Source: Bodo saltans
Lineage: Eukaryota; Euglenozoa; Kinetoplastea; Eubodonida; Bodonidae
NCBI GenBank assembly: GCA_001460835.1
Contig: CYKH01000138.1
Location: 1 to 37,617 of the forward strand
Reading direction: 5' to 3'
Length of the DNA stretch: 37,617 nucleotides
Shown here: piece after piece, positions 9,614 to 18,162 of the stretch
Layout of the letters: the number at the start of each line of letters is the position of its first letter
How positions within the stretch are numbered: the first letter of the stretch is position 1
Position numbers and translations under genes: made by a program
The notes under the pieces: generated by a model
The model's input: only the letters and a program-made list of their open reading frames with translations
What the model was told of the DNA's origin: nothing
Database searches by the model: none

Positions 9614-12600
9614 ATGAAGCAGCTTCTGCTCGTCCTTTTTATGTTCGCGACCTTAGCAACAAGCCAGAACGTCCTTAGGTACCCCACTGCCACTGACAGC
9701 AACATCCCAGCCATAATAAATGTTATGTACAATGTCAGTGCTGTGCACATCACACTCAACCGCAGCGTCGTGCCTCTAGGAGGCCTCCCAGCGAGCGTGC
9801 GGATCGTGCTGGTGGACTGGGTGCTGCCGACGAGCGGCGCTGGGAGTGCGACGCGAGCGCTACTGATCAACGTGACACGGCACAGCAACGCCCGCAACAT
9901 CTTGATCACGGTGGATGGGGATAGTGGGTCGACGGCGCCGACTGCAATTGCTGTGCGCAGCACAACGACCGCGTGCACCGCATACAAGAGCACGATCCGG
10001 CAGGTGATGGTGGTGATATCGTCGGTGGACGCGGCGCCGTGCACGTACAACGTGTCTGACGGCTCTCAGTTGCCTGCGTGCGCGGGCCCGCTGCTGGTTG
10101 CAACCCGCAACACAGTGGTGCTGCGAAACCTTGCGTTGTGTGGCGCGACAAGCGGTGCTGTTTTGACGCCTGGGTGGCCAGATGCGTGGGGTGTGACGCT
10201 TGCGAACGTGCAGCTGGCCGATAGTGCGTCCGTGTCTGTTTATCCTGCGAGAACGATGCGTGTGAGTAGCAGCCTCGACAATGTACACGTGACACTTGGC
10301 CTTCCGCTCACTGTGCGCAGCGGAGCGCACGTTAGCATAAGCGCTCTGATGAACGCAACCGTTGTGATCGACGCGGCGAGCACATCAACGAAGCAGCTTG
10401 TGGTCGACGGCACTGGGAGCTCGGTTGTTGTGTCGAGCTGCGGCCTGGTGTCTGATAGCACGCTTGGGTACGCGGGCTTCTCGCACAACCTGCTGTCGTC
10501 GGCGACGAGTGCGGCGAGCGTGATCAGCGTGACTGGTGGCGCTGCACTGCGGATCGTAAACAACACGTGCCTGGGATCTCGCGTCGCCGGCACTGCAACG
10601 CGGTCTGCGCAGGACGTGTGCGCACTTGTTCTTGCGGCGTCGACTGGCGGGATCGTCGTCGATGGTGTAGGAAGCGTGCTGCAGGTATCCGGAAACGTCG
10701 TGAGCGCCACCGGCGGTAAGTCTCCTGCTAGCTGGGGCACGGCGTGGTTTGGCGGGCTTGCCGTCGTGGTGCTGTCGTCGTCGACTGCAGCGAGCGTGTC
10801 TGTCACCGGCGGTTCGTCGCTGCTGATTGAGGGGAACCGCGTAAGCTGCGCGCACCGTGGGATCTCGCTTGTGTCGTCGGTGGACAGCGTCGCTACCAAT
10901 GGAGCCGGCTGCAGCCTGATTGTGAGCGGCTCACTGGTGTCCGTGTCGAACAACACCGTCAGTGTGAGCTCCGTGCCTAGTGCACCCGCTACACCGTGGA
11001 CGCCTTTGGACGTTGCGCTTGACCTGTGGATGACAGGGACAGCCGGCGTTCTGACGCTGAGCGCAAGGTCGTCTGTTCTTTTGCACGGCAATGCCCTCAC
11101 GTTTGTTGACAACACGAACAACGCGGCGATGGTGCTGCGTTTGTGGGTGCAGCTGGGCACCGTGTTCAGCCTCCAACAGCAGTCGCTGCTGTCGTTGTGG
11201 AACAACTCGGCAACATTTGCTCCCATAGACGTTGTTGCCCCGTCGATCGCGCCAGTGGTTGATGCCCTTGTTGGAGTGGTGGCATCAAAAGCTGCTTTTA
11301 CACTAGCAACGGATTCATCTGTTGTGATGGAAAGAAATACGTTCGTCGTCACTAACGGGCAGATTCGCATTGGTGCGATTGTCCTGCTAGGGGCATGCAC
11401 AAACGCTGCCCTTTCCTTTATTGGATCTGTTTCTGGCAGTAGCAGTAAGTGGTCGGTGACCATTGGAGACAACGTTGTTTCGTGCGGCAAAGGCTGTTCT
11501 TTTTCATCGTCGAACGGTGGGTCGTCCCTTGTGCAAGCCGCGACTGTTTCACCTTCTTTGATTTTTGTCGGTGGTGTTAGTACGGCGATGATGATGTGCT
11601 CATTGGCATTGTCGGTAAATCAAACGTTGGCGCTTATCAACAACGATGTTGAGATCAATTCACTTAGCACAGCGCCTCAACGCACTGAATTGTTTGGTGT
11701 TCTGGTTGTCGTGTCGCAATTGATCGTCAATGAGTCTGTTGCGAGTGTGGGGAATGCAGTCGTGCCTGTTGCTGCGCTGACACTTGCAAGGAACAAGGTT
11801 GTTATGTTGAGCTCCTTCGCATCCACAACGAGTACTCCAGCATTCCTAGTCTGTGGGATTGCACTCCGAGGCTCGCTATCTGTATCAGACAACGCATCGA
11901 TGATGATCACTGGTAACAGTGTGACGGTGAGTACGATGCAGCTGCCGATAGGGGCGGTATATTACGTGCTGGGCATTGCCGTGCTCTTAGCTCGATTGGA
12001 GGTACGTGGTGCGCCGACGATGAGTTCCTCAGGACTGTTGATTCTGAGTAACTCGTACGTTCAGCTCACAGGCAATATGATCCGTGTGACTTCATCACGG
12101 AGTTTGATGAGCAGCGATAACACTGTTGTTTGTGGTGTGTACCTCGGTGCGGAGCCCCTCCTGACCGTGAACGCGCTTAGCATCCCGACAACCGTTTGGG
12201 TGAGCACCAATAGTCGGTTGGTGATCAGCGTCAACAACGTTGCAAGCGTGTCCGGATTGAACTTGAATGCGATTGTGGGAGTGTACGTCTTCCGTGAAAC
12301 GGTGGTGCAGGTGGACACAACGTCAACTACGGTGTTGAGTAACAACTCGATCGCTGTATCTGGAGTCCTGACGACAACAGCACCGTCAGATTATTTTACG
12401 AAAGTCATGACCGTGCACGGCATTCAAGTAGGAAATACTCTGACCAACGGGGACACATCCATGCGTCTCCTTAGCACATCCGTTTTCGAGGTGAGCCTCA
12501 ACATGATTCAGGTTGCTGGAACAGCGACGTTGGGCAACGTCAATAGCAACGGAGTGCTGCCGCTTTTTCGAGCGATTGGAATTTGCGTTCTCGTTACGAG

Positions 12601-15600
12601 GGATCAGCAAGCCACTTTCCTTTCACCGTCGACGCCTCGTTTGGCGATTCGAATGACGTTTGATTTCTCCTCGCAGCTCTTAGTTGTGCGAAACACGCTT
12701 AACGCGCAAGCCAATTTCACGCTACTTGAAAATCCCTCGTCAACAGCTGCGATAGGGCTTCCGATGCAAATCGTGTCGGCTGTTTACTTAGGCCTTGAGC
12801 ATGGTAGCATTGCTCCAACGAATTTTGTTGTTTGCGCATTGATGCAAAACCAAAGTCGGCTTACGTTCGATCAGAATGTGATAAGCATCACCAGTGTCAA
12901 CGTTCACGTTGCTGCCACAGTGTTGCTCAAGGGAATGCGTTTTCTTGTAGATAGCGCGTCTTTTGTTGGCATCACCAAGAACAGGCTAACCAATCTTTCT
13001 GCGTGGACAACGATTCCCTCATCCATCTCATACTTCCCTTCATTGGCCGCCATTGGAGTGTTGGTCACAGATGGGAGCAACCTTTTGGCCCTTTTTGTCG
13101 ATGCGCCACCGTACAGCGGCAGTTTTACCTCAACGGTTCTTGGGGCGGGAGGGCAACATCAAATCTCGAACGGTTCATTAGTCATCGTATCTAACAACGT
13201 GATCACCTTCTCGACAATCGCGCAGCAGCCTCGAGCAGTACCAGGACGGGCAGCACCTATTGTTGCCATCGGCGTTGCATGGAGCCTGGGGAACATTGGC
13301 ACGATGATGGTATCGAGTCGCTCATTGTGGAGCGTGTCAGTCAACAAAATTTTTCTGTTGAGCGTTAGAAACGCGACGGCGTTAGGTGGCTTGATTGATG
13401 GTGGCACGAACGAACTTACTGCAATGAGAGTCGTTCTTGTCGCCAAAGGTGCAGGTTCAGGCGCTCTGCTAGTGCTGAACGCATCAACCTCCGAAATTTC
13501 TGACAATGTGTTGACCGTGCCAAGAAGAAGCGACACTACACTCGCCGTCGCAACTGTGCTGCTGGCCCTGCAGCTCTACTCTGCGAACACACAAATCGAA
13601 GAAGGCGCGCCGGCGACACTTCTTGTCAGTGGAATCAGCAGCGCTGTTGCTCTCAGTCGAAACGTCATTGCCGTTAGCAGTGGTGACCCCGTGGAGTCCT
13701 GTTTGAACCCCATCGTTGCGACATCAGGGATCTTATTGTATGTGACCAACGCCGCCGGTATTGCCGTCGCAGTCTTTGGCGCTGCTAGCTTCGCCATTGA
13801 CGGGAACGACGCGGCAGGTGATGGAAGCCGTGGAAGCACCGCGATTTCTAGAGGTTGTGCGTCATATTTCCTTGGGTTGTCAAATAGCTTTCTGACGATA
13901 GCGATCTCATCAGTCTTCTCAATAGCGACTCCGGCGTCGCTTCTCGATCCGTACGTTTCTGCACTGATTGAGCCAGCAATGCTTCAGTCGACGGTTGTTT
14001 ATGGCGGAGGTGGGACATTTAGTGTTCAGAACAATGTAGCGCTTGCTGTGACGCAACAGTTCTTGAGTATTTCTTTGACAAACAGCGCCAATCAGGGAGC
14101 CGTGTTGTGTCTTAGGGATAGCTCTTCGTTTCTTGTGGAAGGAAATGAAGTCGATCGGGTGATGTCGGGCGATGCCATTGTGCTGTCACTCAGCTTCCTT
14201 ACGATTGCGAATAGCGTCAGCACCGCGGGCTTGTCGTTTTATGTGATTGGTTCTAGCGTAGTCTCTGTGAGGAGAAACTATGTTCGCAATGCAGGCAGCG
14301 CATCAAATCTTCAGCGCGGCATCGTCATCACCTCCATCGGCAGGTTATGGTCATACTCCCAAACGAATTGTTATAATGTCCCAGATCCACCGTCTCTTTT
14401 GGGCGGTACTCGCAAAGCTATGACTCTCGAAGGAGATCCACCACCATTGCCGCCGCCGCCACCACCACCACCGCCACCACCTACGATGTGCGAAACATCC
14501 TATTATTACTACGCACTTTTACCGCTGAACGTGTTGTCACACTCCTCTCGATTCACTCTTGGAAGCAACGTCATCTCAGCGATCGATGCAGCCGTCTGGA
14601 TATCTCTGGGCAGCTCGATGCTGCTTAACTTGTCGTCTGTAGTCGCAGTGCAACTGAACGTGTTGCAATCATCAAGAGGAACTGCGGTGCTGTCCATTGG
14701 AAGCGATACCTCGTTAGGCAATCCATACAACCTTGTGTGTGTCGTGACATGCACGCAAGGGGCTCTCGTGCTGGTGGAACGGAACACTTTAGTATCGCGT
14801 TCGACAGCATCTGTGGGGTGCATCGTGTTTCCCGGCAGCTGGAGATTCGAATCTAACACGTCAACCATGCTAGTGCGAAGGAACGAGTGCTTGTTCACCA
14901 ACGCTCAATCTGCGAAATCGCGACTGTTGTCGTTTGACGCCTTTACGTCGGTTAGCACAGAGTTGACCTTTACGATGGGTCCCTGTGACACTGTGAATAA
15001 AAAAATGTTGACCTCCAGGGCTGCTTACGTGAGCGCAGGAGCCCCATCGGGGCGCGTCGTCAACTGCACCTCATTCTCGGCGTCGGAATCGTTTCGTTCA
15101 GTTGTCACCGATTCGGAAGTGCCATCCCGAAGTACGAGTTCGCAGCAATCGAAGACCACTAGCCACACATTAGTACCTGCTCCACATGTGCGCACATCAA
15201 CTGTCCTTGGAACACAGTCGCGAGGTAACCCATCTAGGTCAGTAGTGACCCTCACCCCAAGCTTAAGCCGCTCGATGAATGCAAGCATGTCGACGGCTCT
15301 TAGCGCTACAACAACTCCGTCACAGTCGAAGATGTCTCTCTCCCTCGGGGCATCGCAAGAGTTGGATCATGCAGTCCGCCGAGGTCGTGTGGTGACGCTT
15401 AGCCTCACAGACTCCCCAACGGACTCGACTTCGACAACGGCTAGCTTCATGCCGCTGGGAACGTCATCGCCGACGATTTCGTTCAGCGGATCCTGCGTGC
15501 CTTCGGATGATATAGCGGCGGTAGCGCCACTGTTTCCGATGTTCCAACTGCTGACTGATATACGCGAGTCGGAGGACTTCACTCCTGTGTTGCCGAGTGG

Positions 15601-17545
15601 TGGTGTTCTTCCCGGTGTATGGGCCTCGCCGCTTGACTCGCTGGTGTTTTCACGTGTCGTCGGGACGCCTCCGATCGCGGCTCCCACAGATGGGGAGGCG
15701 AAGATCTTGCCTGTTATTCTGTGTCGACGACCAGTGAGCTACCCGACCCCCACCGTGGTGCCTGCTGCGTCCTTGACGTCCGTGTTTGGCAATGGGACGG
15801 TAGTGATTGCGAACAGCTCGATGTCGCTGTTTACCGTACATCAGTGGATGTCTGCAGATCAAACATTCCTCTCTGGGGATATTCTTGAGGTGCGGTTTTT
15901 GGTGGAGGACTGGTTCAATGCTGCAATGGATCGTCGATCAGCGCGATTCAACGCCCTCCCATGCCGGCCGCAGGATTCCGTGGTGCTGGCGTATGTTCAG
16001 CTTGGAGGCGTGCTTAGCGCCGCTCAGACTGCAGTACAAACAACTGTTGGAGCGGTGTCAACCTTCACGATGATTGTATCGTTGCTTGTTGGAGATGGCG
16101 GGAATGAGCTTCAGACGATGGTGCTTGCCAGCATGATGGAGTGCACGCCGCGAGGAGGGAGTGTGCAGAACAGCCTGGGAAACTTACGCAGCCTCGCACC
16201 ACTGCTCCTTGAAGAGAGCTACCTTGGGGTGATCCTTGGTAACTTGCTGCTGATCGGCTGCGTGCTCGGTGTTCAGTGCGTTGTCATGGCAGTGCTTGCG
16301 TTGTCCCGATGCGCGAAGAATCAACCACTTCGCTTCGGATGGGCAACGAGTGGTAACGAGCCATCCACAAATGATGCAGAAGTTCAGTCGATGGAATATT
16401 CTAATGACGAGAACACCATGGCTGAAAACCACAGTCGACTTCTCCTTCAGGACGACGACGAGGAGCGCGCCGGATTGCAGGCTGAGGACCTTTTGCTGCC
16501 CGAGCTACCCATCCCAGCCCCGCTGACTGACCCCGCCGCCACAGTGCTGTGGGAAGAAGAGAATGTGGCTTCCACAGCGATTGGAGTGGCAATCGATGAT
16601 TCGACACAAACAAAGCAAAAGAAGGACGTTTCTGGGAGAGATGATGATGTTTGTGACACATCACCGGAGATGCAGAAACGCAACGGGTTTCCACTCGCCG
16701 ACCCACCGATGTCGATTTTGTCATCGGTTTTGTTTCCTGGAGCGCTCTTTAGTGTTGTCGCATTTACGTTTCAAGGAACGCTGTTCTCCGGCATCCGTCT
16801 CGTGCAGCTCTACCGACCGGGAGGCACGGCCGTGGACTCAGACAGCACTCGCGTTGCCATTGGCATTGTGACTATGATAATTCTCTTGCCGTTACCGTTC
16901 GGGCTCGTTTACTTCATGCATGACCGTATGCACCGCAGCTACCACCGCTACTTGGTGCCGCTGCGACGCTCAGGCGATCGGCTCAGTTGCTTGCATCGCC
17001 TCTTTAGCGTTGTTCCTGGTGCCGAATGCGGTGGTGTGATGCTTCCGCGAGGAGTCGAGCGTGTTTGGGGCCCTTTCGTTTCGAACTGCCGCCCCAATCG
17101 CGTGTGGTGCGTCCTTCCCTTCGCAAGCGGGTGGCTGATGTGTGTTGCAACGGTTGCGCAATTTTTTACGTCTCCCATTTTTTGCACTGCAATCTTAGTC
17201 ATCGTTGGGGTTTCGAACGTTGCTCTGTCCTGTTTTATTGTTTGGCTGCGACCGCGTTTGTCACCGCTTCTCAACGTGCTTTTCGTCGTTCAGCTCTGCA
17301 ACAACACGGCAGCGCTGATAGTGAATGCGGTGTCGATCCACCTGCCTGTTAGCAGCACTGTTACGATCGTGATTGGACTCTTACAGTCTGCGTTGAGTGT
17401 TGCAACCACATTTGCGACGGTGGCTAGCGCCCTTACCAACATTTTTCAAGAGAGGCGTGAAGGTCTTCTAGGGCTCGAGTGGCACATTGGGCCGCTGTGT
17501 AGCGAAGCCCAAGCCGTGAATGCTGCGACTGATTCTGTCGAGTAA
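9614..17545 (+). CDS. DGF-1-like giant polytopic surface protein (intact, 2643 aa)
   Basis: The ATG at 9614 opens a classic signal peptide (Lys-Gln then a hydrophobic core, about residues 1-17). Residues about 20-1780 are solenoid-like repeats in which phrases such as 'S-L-x-V-S-x-N-x-V' recur, with many Asn-X-Ser/Thr sequons. A block with Asp1396-Gly-Asn-Asp-Ala-x-Gly-Asp-Gly looks like a metal-binding loop. A 15-codon Pro-rich insert lies at residues 1609-1623. A Ser/Thr-rich mucin-like stalk spans about 1820-1960. About eight hydrophobic segments follow near residues 2145-2160, 2204-2230, 2370-2394, 2412-2436, 2497-2518, 2522-2546, 2551-2575 and 2583-2607, with an acidic loop of about 135 residues between the second and third. 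The tail is short (about 35 residues). Function is probably surface adhesion or recognition at the plasma membrane. The DGF-1 relationship is inferred from architecture, not from alignment. Confidence 0.8.
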   Translation: MKQLLLVLFMFATLATSQNVLRYPTATDSNIPAIINVMYNVSAVHITLNRSVVPLGGLPASVRIVLVDWVLPTSGAGSATRALLINVTRHSNARNILITVDGDSGSTAPTAIAVRSTTTACTAYKSTIRQVMVVISSVDAAPCTYNVSDGSQLPACAGPLLVATRNTVVLRNLALCGATSGAVLTPGWPDAWGVTLANVQLADSASVSVYPARTMRVSSSLDNVHVTLGLPLTVRSGAHVSISALMNATVVIDAASTSTKQLVVDGTGSSVVVSSCGLVSDSTLGYAGFSHNLLSSATSAASVISVTGGAALRIVNNTCLGSRVAGTATRSAQDVCALVLAASTGGIVVDGVGSVLQVSGNVVSATGGKSPASWGTAWFGGLAVVVLSSSTAASVSVTGGSSLLIEGNRVSCAHRGISLVSSVDSVATNGAGCSLIVSGSLVSVSNNTVSVSSVPSAPATPWTPLDVALDLWMTGTAGVLTLSARSSVLLHGNALTFVDNTNNAAMVLRLWVQLGTVFSLQQQSLLSLWNNSATFAPIDVVAPSIAPVVDALVGVVASKAAFTLATDSSVVMERNTFVVTNGQIRIGAIVLLGACTNAALSFIGSVSGSSSKWSVTIGDNVVSCGKGCSFSSSNGGSSLVQAATVSPSLIFVGGVSTAMMMCSLALSVNQTLALINNDVEINSLSTAPQRTELFGVLVVVSQLIVNESVASVGNAVVPVAALTLARNKVVMLSSFASTTSTPAFLVCGIALRGSLSVSDNASMMITGNSVTVSTMQLPIGAVYYVLGIAVLLARLEVRGAPTMSSSGLLILSNSYVQLTGNMIRVTSSRSLMSSDNTVVCGVYLGAEPLLTVNALSIPTTVWVSTNSRLVISVNNVASVSGLNLNAIVGVYVFRETVVQVDTTSTTVLSNNSIAVSGVLTTTAPSDYFTKVMTVHGIQVGNTLTNGDTSMRLLSTSVFEVSLNMIQVAGTATLGNVNSNGVLPLFRAIGICVLVTRDQQATFLSPSTPRLAIRMTFDFSSQLLVVRNTLNAQANFTLLENPSSTAAIGLPMQIVSAVYLGLEHGSIAPTNFVVCALMQNQSRLTFDQNVISITSVNVHVAATVLLKGMRFLVDSASFVGITKNRLTNLSAWTTIPSSISYFPSLAAIGVLVTDGSNLLALFVDAPPYSGSFTSTVLGAGGQHQISNGSLVIVSNNVITFSTIAQQPRAVPGRAAPIVAIGVAWSLGNIGTMMVSSRSLWSVSVNKIFLLSVRNATALGGLIDGGTNELTAMRVVLVAKGAGSGALLVLNASTSEISDNVLTVPRRSDTTLAVATVLLALQLYSANTQIEEGAPATLLVSGISSAVALSRNVIAVSSGDPVESCLNPIVATSGILLYVTNAAGIAVAVFGAASFAIDGNDAAGDGSRGSTAISRGCASYFLGLSNSFLTIAISSVFSIATPASLLDPYVSALIEPAMLQSTVVYGGGGTFSVQNNVALAVTQQFLSISLTNSANQGAVLCLRDSSSFLVEGNEVDRVMSGDAIVLSLSFLTIANSVSTAGLSFYVIGSSVVSVRRNYVRNAGSASNLQRGIVITSIGRLWSYSQTNCYNVPDPPSLLGGTRKAMTLEGDPPPLPPPPPPPPPPPTMCETSYYYYALLPLNVLSHSSRFTLGSNVISAIDAAVWISLGSSMLLNLSSVVAVQLNVLQSSRGTAVLSIGSDTSLGNPYNLVCVVTCTQGALVLVERNTLVSRSTASVGCIVFPGSWRFESNTSTMLVRRNECLFTNAQSAKSRLLSFDAFTSVSTELTFTMGPCDTVNKKMLTSRAAYVSAGAPSGRVVNCTSFSASESFRSVVTDSEVPSRSTSSQQSKTTSHTLVPAPHVRTSTVLGTQSRGNPSRSVVTLTPSLSRSMNASMSTALSATTTPSQSKMSLSLGASQELDHAVRRGRVVTLSLTDSPTDSTSTTASFMPLGTSSPTISFSGSCVPSDDIAAVAPLFPMFQLLTDIRESEDFTPVLPSGGVLPGVWASPLDSLVFSRVVGTPPIAAPTDGEAKILPVILCRRPVSYPTPTVVPAASLTSVFGNGTVVIANSSMSLFTVHQWMSADQTFLSGDILEVRFLVEDWFNAAMDRRSARFNALPCRPQDSVVLAYVQLGGVLSAAQTAVQTTVGAVSTFTMIVSLLVGDGGNELQTMVLASMMECTPRGGSVQNSLGNLRSLAPLLLEESYLGVILGNLLLIGCVLGVQCVVMAVLALSRCAKNQPLRFGWATSGNEPSTNDAEVQSMEYSNDENTMAENHSRLLLQDDDEERAGLQAEDLLLPELPIPAPLTDPAATVLWEEENVASTAIGVAIDDSTQTKQKKDVSGRDDDVCDTSPEMQKRNGFPLADPPMSILSSVLFPGALFSVVAFTFQGTLFSGIRLVQLYRPGGTAVDSDSTRVAIGIVTMIILLPLPFGLVYFMHDRMHRSYHRYLVPLRRSGDRLSCLHRLFSVVPGAECGGVMLPRGVERVWGPFVSNCRPNRVWCVLPFASGWLMCVATVAQFFTSPIFCTAILVIVGVSNVALSCFIVWLRPRLSPLLNVLFVVQLCNNTAALIVNAVSIHLPVSSTVTIVIGLLQSALSVATTFATVASALTNIFQERREGLLGLEWHIGPLCSEAQAVNAATDSVE
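14438..14482 (+). repeat. Proline-codon run (CCG/CCA) in locus 2
   Basis: Fifteen codons encode Pro3-Leu-Pro11 at residues 1609-1623. The run sits in a Cys-flanked, Tyr-rich hypervariable spot. Locus 3 has a different short tandem repeat at the equivalent position. Confidence 0.85.
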
Positions 17546-18162
17546 AGCGGGGATTCTGTTTTCTAAGTCTCCAGATGATGCTGAACCTGATGCTTTATTT
17601 TTTCTGCCACAAATCAAACAACAACACGATACGCATGATGTGTTGAGGGAGCTGGGTATTGCGATATGACTTTTCTTTTTCTTTACGTGCAACTCCCCCA
17701 CTTTAACAAGCAAAAAAGATCGTGTCTCACTTAAGCCTTTTGAAAAGCGATCGAGAGTCAAAATACAATCCATGTTGCGCGTGATGTAATTGCCACAGCT
17801 GCCCCTCGTCGAACTTTGCTGTGCGGTTTTTTTTGAGCGCCCAAGAATATTAGAGTGTTAGCAAAATAGAGATTTTTAAAGCAAAAGCGACTTCGTTTAT
17901 TTCAGTACCTTATTCCTGACGCGCACAAACGAATGTCAAACCCTCCGTGTTGCGCGTGCTCGTTAGAAGTACGACTTTCGCTTAATGGCTCCGTTAAAGG
18001 ACTCTTTTGAAATCCACCAACCCTTCGACAAGCGTCACGCTTGTTTCTCATGCATTCCCCTCATTTTTCCATCTGTTTTTTCCCCTATTTACTCTGTACT
18101 TTATTGTTATTAATACAGTATGACCTAGCACTGCAAGGGTTATCTATCAGGTTCAGAGGCAA
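17546..18162 (+). other. Intergenic region between loci 2 and 3
   Basis: The 617 bp hold the 3' UTR of locus 2 and the 5' UTR of locus 3. The region is AT-richer than its flanks, with several T runs and one weaker pyrimidine-AG site near 17893-17905. I see no convincing coding frame, structural RNA or repeat beyond the acceptor annotated at its end. Confidence 0.6.
18055..18118 (+). promoter_or_regulatory. Putative trans-splice acceptor for locus 3
   Basis: A long, strong pyrimidine tract (18055-18110) ends at AG 18117-18118, predicting a 5' UTR of about 44 nt before ATG 18163. This is among the clearest acceptors in the window and suggests the locus is, or recently was, expressed. Confidence 0.6.

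Noticed and set aside
10240-11490. Long open frame on the minus strand (about 416 codons) opposite locus 2, and similar ones elsewhere (for example 21364-22134)
   Set aside because: They mirror GC-rich, Ser/Thr/Val-rich coding on the + strand, lack pyrimidine-AG acceptors upstream, and oppose the uniform gene direction.
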